Shown: positions 8,608 to 15,667 of the stretch, piece after piece
Layout of the letters: each line of letters opens with the position of its first letter
Position numbering within the stretch: position 1 is the stretch's first letter
Assembly (NCBI RefSeq): GCF_029335315.1
Contig: NZ_JARJLT010000301.1
Span: forward strand, 1 to 64,000
Reading direction: 5' to 3'
Length of the DNA: 64,000 bases
From: Pseudomonas citronellolis
Lineage (GTDB): Bacteria > Pseudomonadota > Gammaproteobacteria > Pseudomonadales > Pseudomonadaceae
Made by a program: the position numbers and the translations under genes
Notes under the pieces: generated by a model
Databases searched by the model: none
What the model was told of the DNA's origin: nothing
Seen by the model: the letters and a program-made list of their open reading frames with translations, nothing else

Positions 8608-8629
8608 CACACCGGCATTGCACGGCAAT
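8608..8629 (-). promoter_or_regulatory. Candidate PrtN P-box
   Basis: Read on the minus strand: ATTGCCGTGC followed directly by AATGCCGGTGTG. The published P-box is two to four tandem copies of ATTG-nn(n)-GT-nn(n). The first copy fits exactly and the second with one change. It begins at the base after the GNAT stop codon and points toward the tail genes. Further ATTG copies follow at about 8593-8597 and 8582-8586 but lack the GT. PrtN is encoded 2.4 kb away. Confidence 0.6.
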
Positions 8630-9109
8630 TCAGTTCAGCGGCTTGCTCAGCAACACGGTGGTGAAGCCGCTATGCCATTCCTCGTCGGGGTAGAAGTCGA
8701 TTTCCGCGTAGCCGTGCGCGGCATAGAAGGCGCGGCTCTGGACATTGAAGGTGTCGGTCTCCAGGCGCACTTGCCGGTAACCGTCGGCGGCGATGCGGCG
8801 CTCGGCGTGGCGCAGCAAGGCGCCGCCGGCACCTGTGCGTTGCGCGTGCGGTGAAACATGCAGGGCGTCGATGAAGTCGTCGCGCCAGTCGACCAGGCCG
8901 ATGACCTGGTCATCGCGGCAGGCCAGTTGGAAATGTGCGAGGTGCTCGCGGACATAGGCTGGCGTGCGTCGTTGCGCTTCGAAGCGCGCACGGGCCTCGG
9001 CGGTCAGTTGCGGCTTCCAGGTGAATTCGTAGGTGGCGTCGAGGATGCGCAGGATCGCCTCGGCATCGGCCGGGGTGGCGGGGCGCAGGGTGAGGCGGGG
9101 ATCGTCCAT
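8630..9109 (-). CDS. GNAT-family N-acetyltransferase
   Basis: A full GNAT fold of about 159 residues: N-terminal 'LTLRPATPADAEAILRI', a central strand with 'IDALHVSPHAQRTGAGGALL' containing the acetyl-CoA pyrophosphate loop (Q/R-x-x-G-x-G/A), and 'FNVQSRAFYAAHGY' near the C-terminus. It would transfer an acetyl group from acetyl-CoA to an unknown small molecule or protein. I prefer ATG 9109; ATG 9121 is also possible, and neither has a clear ribosome site. It lies between the PA0613-like gene and the P-box-like site, where PAO1 has its holin and R-pyocin genes, so it is probably cargo of this cluster. Confidence 0.85.
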   Translation of the reverse strand: MDDPRLTLRPATPADAEAILRILDATYEFTWKPQLTAEARARFEAQRRTPAYVREHLAHFQLACRDDQVIGLVDWRDDFIDALHVSPHAQRTGAGGALLRHAERRIAADGYRQVRLETDTFNVQSRAFYAAHGYAEIDFYPDEEWHSGFTTVLLSKPLN

Positions 9110-9145
9110 GGCCGCGAGCATAGCGCAGCGGCTGTCGTGGGACGA

Positions 9146-9171
9146 AGAAAGCCCGGCGCGGGGCCGGGCTT
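9146..9171 (-). terminator. Intrinsic terminator after the PA0613-like gene
   Basis: Minus strand AAGCCCGGC-CCCGC-GCCGGGCTT followed by TCTTC. It separates the regulatory gene from the GNAT gene. Confidence 0.65.
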
Positions 9172-9178
9172 GGGGGGA

Positions 9179-9538
9179 TCAGGCAACGCGGCGCAACAGC
9201 CGGGCCTGGATGGTCTGGTGCGCCACGTGCAGGCGCAGGTAGAAGGTGTTGCGGCTGCAGCGGCAGTGGCGATATTTCTGCTCCGGCTCGCTGTCGCGGT
9301 TGAGGTAGTGCTCGGTCACTACGTCTTTCTGCTGCTCGGGCAGGCCGTTGATGACCAGGTCCAGCTCGGCCACGCGGTCCAGCAGCACGCGGCTGCCACG
9401 GGTGCCGCGAATCATCTCGCCGCGGTTGGCGATCATCATCGCCAGCAGGTTGCCGCCGGCATAACCGCCGCCGGCCACGCCGGGGCTGTGCATCTCTTCG
9501 GCCCAGAGCCTGAGCATCTCGTCGATCGGCTTGATCAC
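9179..9538 (-). CDS. PA0613-like pyocin-cluster regulatory-type protein
   Basis: A product of 119 residues beginning at GTG 9538 with a strong GGGAGGA about 4 nt upstream (MIKPIDEMLRLWAEEMH). The C-terminal half ('VVTEHYLNR' then 'CRCSRNTFYLRLHVAHQTIQ') has the look of a helix-turn-helix of the phage antitermination-Q or sigma-like type. The neighbours (ptrB upstream, tail genes downstream) match PA0613 at the pyocin locus of P. aeruginosa. It could act as a late activator or antiterminator of the tail cluster, which contains several terminators; that role is inference. Confidence 0.7.
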   Translation of the reverse strand: MIKPIDEMLRLWAEEMHSPGVAGGGYAGGNLLAMMIANRGEMIRGTRGSRVLLDRVAELDLVINGLPEQQKDVVTEHYLNRDSEPEQKYRHCRCSRNTFYLRLHVAHQTIQARLLRRVA

Positions 9539-9555
9539 GTCTTCCTCCCGCGCCG

Positions 9556-9765
9556 TCAGCGGCGTCTCTCCAGTTCTTCGATGGCCTGGCAGTCCAGGCA
9601 GCGGCGGCACCCCGGCGCCGCCAGGCGGCGCGCTTCGGGGATGGGGTCGCCGCAGGCCTGGCAGTCCGCCGCGCCCTCCTCCGCTGTGGCGCTGCGGCGC
9701 ATCGCCAGCAAGGCGTCGAGGCGCTCCATGGCCAGGTCGTTGGCGTAATCGGCGATGTCAGCCAT
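9556..9765 (-). CDS. ptrB: PtrB, TraR/DksA-type zinc finger protein
   Basis: A 69-residue protein with a C4 zinc finger (C-x2-C ... C-x2-C: 'CQACGDPIPEARRL' and 'CRRCLDCQAI'), the TraR/DksA C-terminal signature. In P. aeruginosa the homologue PA0612 is repressed by PrtR and, when derepressed, lowers type III secretion. ATG 9765 has GGGAGAA 5 nt upstream; the in-frame ATG at 9798 lacks this. It is divergent from prtR across a 405-bp interval carrying the PrtR-operator-like repeats. Confidence 0.85.
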   Translation of the reverse strand: MADIADYANDLAMERLDALLAMRRSATAEEGAADCQACGDPIPEARRLAAPGCRRCLDCQAIEELERRR

Positions 9766-10170
9766 GGGGGTTCTCCCTGTCACGTGGTGTTGCTCCATTC
9801 ATGCTTTTCTCCGGGCGACGACCCGCCCTGCGCGGGCCGTCCCGCGGCCGCGTTTCCAGGTCATTCGCGTGCTGTTCGTGGATGGGGGGCACCCAGCTGG
9901 CGCCCCTCGCTGCACGGGGACGGCGCGCTCCTCGCCCATCCCCGTCGTTCAGCCTGCCCCGTGACGCACGGGCTGCAGGCAACCCACGGCCTCCCTGCCG
10001 TGGCGGACGGGCGCGCTCCCACCCTCGTGGGAACCACGTCCGCCACCAGCACCGACGCCCTTCAGAAACAACCTTCGCCGGCCTGGCGAGAGCAAAACTA
10101 CAACCAAAGCTATTACTGGTCAACACCAAAGCTATTTACACTTCGCAGGACCTGACGGTAGAGTGCCGCC
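9766..10170. promoter_or_regulatory. ptrB-prtR divergent regulatory interval
   Basis: No gene is visible in these 405 bp. The left three quarters is GC-rich with stem-loop potential: CCACGGC and GCCGTGG around 9982-10002, and TCCCACC..GTGGGA around 10017-10032. The right end, next to prtR, turns AT-rich and contains two exact copies of a 12-mer described separately. It must hold the promoters of both genes; I cannot place the ptrB start. Confidence 0.6.
10103..10136. promoter_or_regulatory. Two direct repeats, candidate PrtR operators
   Basis: ACCAAAGCTATT occurs exactly at 10103-10114 and again at 10125-10136, 22 bp apart (two helical turns, the same DNA face). A related ACAAAAGCTATA occurs over the prtN promoter at 11005-11016. 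Each contains the weak dyad AAAGCT-AT. Sharing between the two promoters expected to bind PrtR suggests repressor sites. Confidence 0.55.
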
Positions 10171-10926
10171 ATGAACAGCACAGCCCCCTCGACGCTCGCC
10201 GAGCGCCTCAAGCAGGCCATGGCGGCGCGCAACCTGAAGCAGGAGACCCTCGCCGAAGCGGCCGGGGTTTCGCAGAACACCATCCACAAGCTGACCTCCG
10301 GCAAGGCGCAGAGCACCCGCAAGCTGATCGAGATCGCCGCGGCGCTGGGCGTCTCGCCGGTCTGGCTGGGCAGCGGCGAAGGCGCGCCGAACGCGCAGGC
10401 CAGGCCGGCCGACGGCGGCCCGCTGCTGCTGGAGCCGCTGCATCCCTGGGACAGCAGTACACCGCTGGATGAAGACGAGGTGGAGTTGCCCTTGTACAAG
10501 GAAGTGGAAATGTCCGCCGGCGCCGGGCGCACCGCGGTGCGCCAGATCGAGGGGCGCAAGCTGCGCTTCTCCTACGCCACCCTGCGCGCCGCCGGGGTCG
10601 ACCCGGACGCGGCGATCTGCGCGCAGCTCACCGGCAACAGCATGGAGCCGCTGATCATGGATGGCTCCACCATCGGCATCGACACCGCCACCACGCACAT
10701 CACCGACGGCGAGATCTACGCCCTGGAGCACGAGGGCATGCTGCGGGTGAAGTTCCTCTACCGCCTGCCCGGCGGCGGCATCCGCCTGCGCAGCTTCAAC
10801 CGCGACGAATACGCCGACGAGGAGTACGACGCGGAGGCCATCCAGGCCAGCCAGATCAGCATCATCGGCTGGGTGTTCTGGTGGTCGACGGTGCGCCACC
10901 GCCGCGCGCCGACCCTGGTCCGCTGA
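10171..10926 (+). CDS. prtR: PrtR, LexA/CI-like SOS-sensitive pyocin repressor
   Basis: 251 residues: an N-terminal Cro/CI helix-turn-helix (about 10-65; 'QETLAEAAGVSQNTIHKL'), a linker, an Ala-Gly cleavage region ('SAGAG', residues 115-119) and an S24 peptidase domain with 'GNSMEP' (Ser157) and Lys194 in 'LRVKFLY' as the catalytic dyad. RecA filaments should trigger self-cleavage after DNA damage, releasing prtN and so the tail genes. It matches PA0611 in place and architecture. It is followed by a strong terminator, so prtN is transcribed from its own promoter. Confidence 0.92.
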   Translation: MNSTAPSTLAERLKQAMAARNLKQETLAEAAGVSQNTIHKLTSGKAQSTRKLIEIAAALGVSPVWLGSGEGAPNAQARPADGGPLLLEPLHPWDSSTPLDEDEVELPLYKEVEMSAGAGRTAVRQIEGRKLRFSYATLRAAGVDPDAAICAQLTGNSMEPLIMDGSTIGIDTATTHITDGEIYALEHEGMLRVKFLYRLPGGGIRLRSFNRDEYADEEYDAEAIQASQISIIGWVFWWSTVRHRRAPTLVR

Positions 10927-10936
10927 CACCGAACAG

Positions 10937-10961
10937 ACCCCGCCGCGGCGGGGTTTCTTTT
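10937..10961 (+). terminator. Terminator of prtR
   Basis: ACCCCGCC-GC-GGCGGGGT followed by TTCTTTT, 11 nt after the prtR stop. Confidence 0.85.
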
Positions 10962-10989
10962 GCGCGGACGAAAGACACGTCGGCGGCGA

Positions 10990-11018
10990 TTGCCAGAAAA
11001 AACAACAAAAGCTATATT
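10990..11018 (+). promoter_or_regulatory. prtN sigma-70-type promoter with overlapping operator
   Basis: TTGCCA (10990-10995), a 17-bp spacer and TATATT (11013-11018) make a near-consensus promoter 38 bp before the prtN start. The ACAAAAGCTATA element (11005-11016) overlaps the spacer and -10, where a bound repressor would block polymerase. Confidence 0.7.
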
Positions 11019-11055
11019 TCCTTCATCGAACGACAACCGCGAGCAGGAGGAAGCC

Positions 11056-11370
11056 ATGCTGCTGTCGAACACCGACCACGTACCCGCGCCACGCCAGGAA
11101 ACCGTGACGCTGGTCTACCAGATCTTCGGCGACGTGCTCGTGCCCCTGGAGCAGGTGCGCGAGCGCTGGTTCCGCAACCTCAACCGGGAAAACTTCGGCA
11201 AGGCCCTGGCCTGCGGGCGCATCGCCCTGCCGGTGACCACCCTGGACGATAGCCACAAGGCGATGCAATACGTGGCGGTCGATCACCTCGCCGCCTACGT
11301 CGAGCAGCGCGCCAGCCTGGCGGACGCCGCCCTCGCCCGCCGCCGGGCCACGCAGCAGGCGTCGACCTGA
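11056..11370 (+). CDS. prtN: PrtN, pyocin gene activator
   Basis: 104 residues with an internal helix-turn-helix-like region ('[18 protein letters not shown]'). PrtN activates pyocin genes through P-boxes and is itself held off by PrtR. ATG 11056 is preceded by AGGAGG at 11045-11050, so the longer in-frame start at 10960 is discarded. It lies between prtR and trpE, as PA0610 does. Its likely target in this window is the P-box-like site at 8608-8629. Confidence 0.9.
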   Translation: MLLSNTDHVPAPRQETVTLVYQIFGDVLVPLEQVRERWFRNLNRENFGKALACGRIALPVTTLDDSHKAMQYVAVDHLAAYVEQRASLADAALARRRATQQAST

Positions 11371-11397
11371 ATACCACGCCTACAGGAAGAGCGGCGC

Positions 11398-11460
11398 CGT
11401 AGGATGGCGTTGAGCGAAGCGATACCCATCAACACCAGCGCATGGGTATCGCAACCTACG
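11398..11460. repeat. Intergenic inverted-repeat element
   Basis: Inner arms GCGATACCCAT (11419-11429) and ATGGGTATCGC (11442-11452), with outer GTAGG/CCTAC ends. This is the type of short palindromic element scattered between Pseudomonas genes. It lies in the 226-bp gap between prtN and trpE. Confidence 0.6.
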
Positions 11461-11502
11461 AAAAGCGCTTTGGCGCAGCCGTGAACAGAGGCGGCGAGGT
11501 CA

Positions 11503-11527
11503 TTCGCGAGCAAGCTCGCTCCTACGA
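11503..11527. repeat. REP element
   Basis: TTCGCGAGCAAGCTCGCTCC followed by TAC: the common Pseudomonas REP palindrome. Two related copies occur at 14740-14811. Confidence 0.7.
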
Positions 11528-11542
11528 AAAGCCGGCGCAAAC

Positions 11543-11578
11543 GAAAACGCCGTTTCCCCTCGCAGGGAAACGGCGTTG
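11543..11578 (-). terminator. Terminator of trpE
   Basis: Minus strand AACGCCGTTTCCC and GGGAAACGGCGTT form a 13-bp stem followed by TTCGTTT, 19 nt beyond the trpE stop. Confidence 0.85.
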
Positions 11579-11596
11579 TTCATTGCCGGCGAAGAC

Positions 11597-13090
11597 TCAG
11601 TCGTCGCCGTTCTGGCGCGCGGTGTGCTCGGCCAGGGCGACCGCGCGGAACATGGCGCGGCGCTTGTTGATGGTTTCTTCCCACTCCAGCGCCGGCACCG
11701 AGTCGGCGACGATACCGCCGCCGGCCTGCACGTGCAGTTCGCCGTTCTTGATCACCGCGGTGCGGATGGCGATGGCGGTGTCCATGTTGCCGTTCCACGC
11801 CAGGTAGCCCACGGCGCCGCCGTAGACGCCGCGTTTCACCGGCTCCAACTCGTCGATGATTTCCATGGCGCGGATCTTCGGCGCGCCGGACAGGGTGCCG
11901 GCCGGGAGGATCGCGCGCAGGGCGTCCATGGCGCTGAGCTCGGGCTTGAGCTGGCCGTTGACGTTGGAAACGATGTGCATGACGTTGGAGTAGCGCTCGA
12001 TGACCATGCGCTCCGTGACTTTCACCGAACCGGTCTGCGAGACGCGGCCGACGTCGTTGCGGCCGAGGTCGATGAGCATCAGGTGCTCGGCGATCTCCTT
12101 GGCGTCGGACAGCAGGTCCTCTTCCAGGGCGCGGTCGGCTTCCTCGGTCGCGCCGCGCGGGCGGGTGCCGGCGATCGGGCGCACGGTGACCTCGCCGTCC
12201 TCGACGCGCACCAGCACTTCCGGCGAGCTGCCCACCACATGGAAGTCGCCGAAGTTGAAGAAGTACATGTAGGGCGTCGGGTTGAAGCAGCGCAGCGCGC
12301 GGTACAGGTCGATGGGCGCGGCCTTGAAATCGATGGACATGCGCTGCGACGGCACCACCTGCATGCAGTCGCCGGCGAGGATGTATTCCTTCACGGTGTC
12401 CACCGCGCGCTCGTAGTCCTCGCGGGTGAAGCTGGCGCGGAACTGCGGCTCGGGTGCGTTGACGGCGCTGAAGTCCAGGCCCTTGCGCGGGGTGATCGGC
12501 TGGCGCAGGCGTTCCAGCAATTCTTCCAGGCGCGCCTGGCCCTTGTCGTAAGCGTCGGCCTCGGCCGGGTCGGCGAGGACGATGGCGTGCAGCTTCCCGG
12601 CCAGGTTGTCGAACACCACCACGGCGTCGGAGACCATCAGCAGGATGTCCGGGTTGCCCAGCGGGTCCGGGTTCGGGCACTGCGCCAGGCGCTGTTCGAC
12701 GTAGCGCACGCAGTCGTAGCCGAAGTAGCCGACCAGACCGCCGTTGAAGCGCGGCAGGCCCGGAAGGTTCGGTACGCGGTAACGTTCCTTGAACTGCTCG
12801 ACGAAGGCCAGCGGGTCCTCGCAGTCGAAGCGCTCGCGCTCCACGCCGTCGTCGCTGATGCTCACGCTGTGGCCGTAGACGCGCAGCACGGTGCGGCACG
12901 GCAGGCCGATGATGGAGTAGCGGCCCCACTTCTCGCCGCCCTGCACCGACTCCAGCAGGTAGCTGTTGGCGCCGTCGGCGAGCTTCAGGTAGATCGACAG
13001 CGGGGTGTCGAAGTCGGCGAGGGTTTCGCAGGTCAGGGGGATGCGGTTGTAGCCTTCGGCGGCCAGCCGCTGGAATGCGTCGCGGTTCAT
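11597..13090 (-). CDS. trpE: Anthranilate synthase component I
   Basis: 497 residues converting chorismate to anthranilate with the glutaminase TrpG, the first step of tryptophan synthesis. The N-terminal region carries the tryptophan feedback element ('[17 protein letters not shown]'), and the C-terminal chorismate-binding domain has '[11 protein letters not shown]', 'PIAGTRPRG' and '[19 protein letters not shown]'. I start at ATG 13090 by family alignment; the 13 extra upstream codons lie in the intergenic gap. It follows gph by 70 bp and is probably co-transcribed with rpe-gph. TrpG is expected beyond the left edge, on the far side of the tail cluster. Confidence 0.97.
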   Translation of the reverse strand: MNRDAFQRLAAEGYNRIPLTCETLADFDTPLSIYLKLADGANSYLLESVQGGEKWGRYSIIGLPCRTVLRVYGHSVSISDDGVERERFDCEDPLAFVEQFKERYRVPNLPGLPRFNGGLVGYFGYDCVRYVEQRLAQCPNPDPLGNPDILLMVSDAVVVFDNLAGKLHAIVLADPAEADAYDKGQARLEELLERLRQPITPRKGLDFSAVNAPEPQFRASFTREDYERAVDTVKEYILAGDCMQVVPSQRMSIDFKAAPIDLYRALRCFNPTPYMYFFNFGDFHVVGSSPEVLVRVEDGEVTVRPIAGTRPRGATEEADRALEEDLLSDAKEIAEHLMLIDLGRNDVGRVSQTGSVKVTERMVIERYSNVMHIVSNVNGQLKPELSAMDALRAILPAGTLSGAPKIRAMEIIDELEPVKRGVYGGAVGYLAWNGNMDTAIAIRTAVIKNGELHVQAGGGIVADSVPALEWEETINKRRAMFRAVALAEHTARQNGDD

Positions 13091-13160
13091 GATCGATCTC
13101 GTGCGAGGAGGTGGAACGGGCTGTGGCAAACGGGCGCCGGGAAGTCCGGCCGGAAGAATG

Positions 13161-13985
13161 TCAGGCGCGCCAGCGCCAGCGGGCCAGGGCCTTGATGACC
13201 TTCATCCAGAGTTTGCGGGGGGCCGTGTCCAGCACGATGGAATCTCTATGGGCGGGGGTGGAACCGTCGTCCGGCAACACTATCGCTTTGCCCGTATCGA
13301 AGCAAGGCAGCAGTTGGCGCAGGTCGTCGAGCACCAGCGTCGGCTGTTCCTCGGCGATCGGCCGGCCGTGGTTGTAGCCGTAGCTCAGGCCGACGCTGCG
13401 TACCCCGGCGGCCTTGGCGGCGAGCACGTCGTTGCGCGAGTCGCCGACGAACAGCGCCTGCTCCGGCTCGACACCGGCGGCCTTCATCACGAACAGCAGC
13501 GCGGCCGGGTCGGGCTTCTGCTGCGGCAGGGTGTCGCCGCCGACGATCCAGCGGAAGAACTTGCCCAGGCCCATCTCGTCCAGCAGCGGGGCGACGAAGC
13601 GCTCCGGCTTGTTGGTGATCAGCGCCAGCTCGACGTCCTGTTTCTTCAGCCACTTCAGGGTGTCGACCACCCCGGGGTAGACCTCGGTCAGCGCGTGGCT
13701 GTCGGCGTAGGCTTCCATGAACAGCGCCAGGGCGCGCTCGGTGTCTTCCTCGCTGACGCCGTCGTGCTCGATGCCGCCGGCCAGGGCGCGGCGCACCAGC
13801 ACCCGCGCGCCGTTGCCAACCCAGTGGCGCACCCGCTCGAGGCCTGCGGGCGCGCGGCCCATGCCGACCAGGGCCTGGTCCACCGCGGCGGCCAGGTCCG
13901 GCACCGAGTCCACCAGGGTGCCGTCCAGGTCGAACATCACCAGGCGCGGCAGGCGCCCGGCGATCCCTTGTTGCACGGCGCTCAT
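13161..13985 (-). CDS. gph: Phosphoglycolate phosphatase (HAD family)
   Basis: 274 residues. HAD motif I '[15 protein letters not shown]' near residue 17, motif II '[11 protein letters not shown]', motif III around '[11 protein letters not shown]' and motif IV '[12 protein letters not shown]'. It hydrolyses 2-phosphoglycolate, for example from DNA repair. The start overlaps the rpe stop (TGATG). The C-terminal tail after about residue 250 is outside the HAD fold and ends in a Trp/Arg-rich stretch ('ALARWRWRA') just before trpE, which might have a second use as a leader peptide. Confidence 0.95.
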   Translation of the reverse strand: MSAVQQGIAGRLPRLVMFDLDGTLVDSVPDLAAAVDQALVGMGRAPAGLERVRHWVGNGARVLVRRALAGGIEHDGVSEEDTERALALFMEAYADSHALTEVYPGVVDTLKWLKKQDVELALITNKPERFVAPLLDEMGLGKFFRWIVGGDTLPQQKPDPAALLFVMKAAGVEPEQALFVGDSRNDVLAAKAAGVRSVGLSYGYNHGRPIAEEQPTLVLDDLRQLLPCFDTGKAIVLPDDGSTPAHRDSIVLDTAPRKLWMKVIKALARWRWRA

Positions 13986-14659
13986 CACTTGCCGGCCTGC
14001 GCCAGTTCGGCGTGCATGGCGCGGATGACCTCGGCGTAGTCCGGGGCGTTGAAGATCGCCGAACCGGCGACGAAGGTGTCGGCGCCGGCGGCGGCGATCT
14101 CGCGGATGTTCTTCACGTTGACCCCGCCGTCGATCTCCAGGCGGATATCGCGGCCGGAGGCGTCGATCAGCGCGCGCGCCTCGCGCAGCTTGTCGAGGGT
14201 GCCGGGGATGAACTTCTGCCCGCCGAAGCCGGGGTTCACGCTCATCAAGAGGACCATGTCGATCTTGTCCATCACGTACTTGAGCGCGTCCAGCGAGGTG
14301 GCCGGGTTGAACACCAGGCCGGCCTTGCAGCCGCCATCCTTGATCAGTTGCAGCGAGCGGTCGACGTGCTGCGAGGCTTCCGGGTGGAAGGTGATGTAGG
14401 TGGCGCCGGCTTCGATGAAGTCGCCGATGATGCGGTCCACCGGGGAGACCATCAGGTGCACGTCGATGGGCGCGGTGACGCCGTACTTGCGCAGCGCCGA
14501 GCAGACCATCGGGCCGATGGTCAGGTTCGGCACGTAGTGGTTGTCCATCACGTCGAAGTGGACGATGTCGGCACCGGCGGCGAGCACCTTGTCCACGTCC
14601 TCGCCCAGGCGGGCGAAGTCGGCGGAGAGAATCGACGGGGCGATGGCGTAGGGTTGCAT
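13985..14659 (-). CDS. rpe: Ribulose-phosphate 3-epimerase
   Basis: 224 residues, a complete TIM-barrel epimerase of the pentose phosphate pathway interconverting ribulose-5-P and xylulose-5-P. Signatures: '[16 protein letters not shown]', '[14 protein letters not shown]' (metal-binding His and Asp), 'DVHLMV', '[10 protein letters not shown]' and 'IDGGVNVKN'. ATG 14659 follows AGAGGTG. First gene of the rpe-gph-trpE run. Confidence 0.97.
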   Translation of the reverse strand: MQPYAIAPSILSADFARLGEDVDKVLAAGADIVHFDVMDNHYVPNLTIGPMVCSALRKYGVTAPIDVHLMVSPVDRIIGDFIEAGATYITFHPEASQHVDRSLQLIKDGGCKAGLVFNPATSLDALKYVMDKIDMVLLMSVNPGFGGQKFIPGTLDKLREARALIDASGRDIRLEIDGGVNVKNIREIAAAGADTFVAGSAIFNAPDYAEVIRAMHAELAQAGK

Positions 14660-14739
14660 GGCGCACCTCTGTGGGCGAAATCACGGATGGCGCGCATTGT
14701 AGCCGTTGGAGGCGGCGAGGTGGGATCGAGGCGATGGCT

Positions 14740-14811
14740 GTAGGAGCGAGCTTGCTCGCGAACCCTCGCGAAGCAATTCGCGAGCAAGGGCTGGGCGCCC
14801 CCCTCGCTCCT
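14740..14811. repeat. Pair of inverted REP elements
   Basis: GTAGGAGCGAGCTTGCTCGC (14740-14759 onward) and its inverted partner TTCGCGAGCAAGG...CTCGCTCCTAC (14778-14811). It sits between the rpe start and the agtD stop, where it may end or stabilise the agt transcript. Confidence 0.75.
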
Positions 14812-14826
14812 ACGAAGAGCGGTGGA

Positions 14827-15654
14827 TCAGGCGGTGGAGGCGGTACGCATCTTCTCGCTGCGACCGCGCAGCCACTCCAGGGTCAGCAGCAGCAGGATCG
14901 AGAAGCCGATCAGCAGGGTCGCCGCGGCGGCGATGGTGGGGCTGAGGTTCTCGCGGATGCCGCTGAACATCTGGCGCGGCAGGGTGGCCTGCTCGGGGCC
15001 GGCGAGGAACAGCGTCACCACCACTTCGTCGAACGAGGTGGCGAAGGCGAAGAGCGCGCCGGAGATCACCCCCGGGGCGATCAGCGGCAGGGTCACCTTG
15101 AAGAACGTCAGCACCGGCGGCGCGCCCAGGCTGGCGGCGGCGCGCACCAGGTTCTGGTTGAAGCCCTGCAGGGTGGCCGACACCGTGATGATGACGAAGG
15201 GCACGCCCAGCACCGCGTGCACGATGATCAGCGAGATGTAGCTGTTGCCCAGGCCCAGCGGCGCGAAGAACAGGTAGCTGGCGACACCGATGATCACCAC
15301 CGGGACCACCATCGGCGAAATCACCAGGCTCATGATCAGCGCCTTGCCGCGGAACTCGCCGCGGGTCAGGCCGATCGACGCCAGGGTGCCGAAGACCATG
15401 GCCAGCAGGGTCGCCGCCGGGGCGACGATCATGCTGTTGGTCAGCGAGCGCATCCATTCGGCGCTGTGGAAGAAGTCGGCGTACCAGCGCAGCGAAAAGC
15501 CCTGCAACGGGTAGACCAGGAAGGTGCCGGAGTTGAACGACAGCGGCACGATCACCAGCACCGGCAACACCAGGAACAGCAGCACCAGGCCGCAGAGGAT
15601 GCGCAGGGTGTAGAACCACACGCGCTCGACCGGGGACATGTAGGGACTCAGCAT
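14827..15654 (-). CDS. agtD: AgtD, ABC transporter permease (GABA/5-aminovalerate)
   Basis: 275 residues, six predicted membrane helices and the permease EAA loop ('VRAAASLGAPPVLTFFKVTLP', about residues 190-210). This is a PotC-type permease. In P. aeruginosa agtABCD (PA0603-PA0606) takes up 4-aminobutyrate and 5-aminovalerate. ATG 15654 has GAGGAGAG upstream; the longer ORF start is discarded. It follows agtC by 13 bp. Confidence 0.88.
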   Translation of the reverse strand: MLSPYMSPVERVWFYTLRILCGLVLLFLVLPVLVIVPLSFNSGTFLVYPLQGFSLRWYADFFHSAEWMRSLTNSMIVAPAATLLAMVFGTLASIGLTRGEFRGKALIMSLVISPMVVPVVIIGVASYLFFAPLGLGNSYISLIIVHAVLGVPFVIITVSATLQGFNQNLVRAAASLGAPPVLTFFKVTLPLIAPGVISGALFAFATSFDEVVVTLFLAGPEQATLPRQMFSGIRENLSPTIAAAATLLIGFSILLLLTLEWLRGRSEKMRTASTA

Positions 15655-15667
15655 CTTCTTTCTCTCC

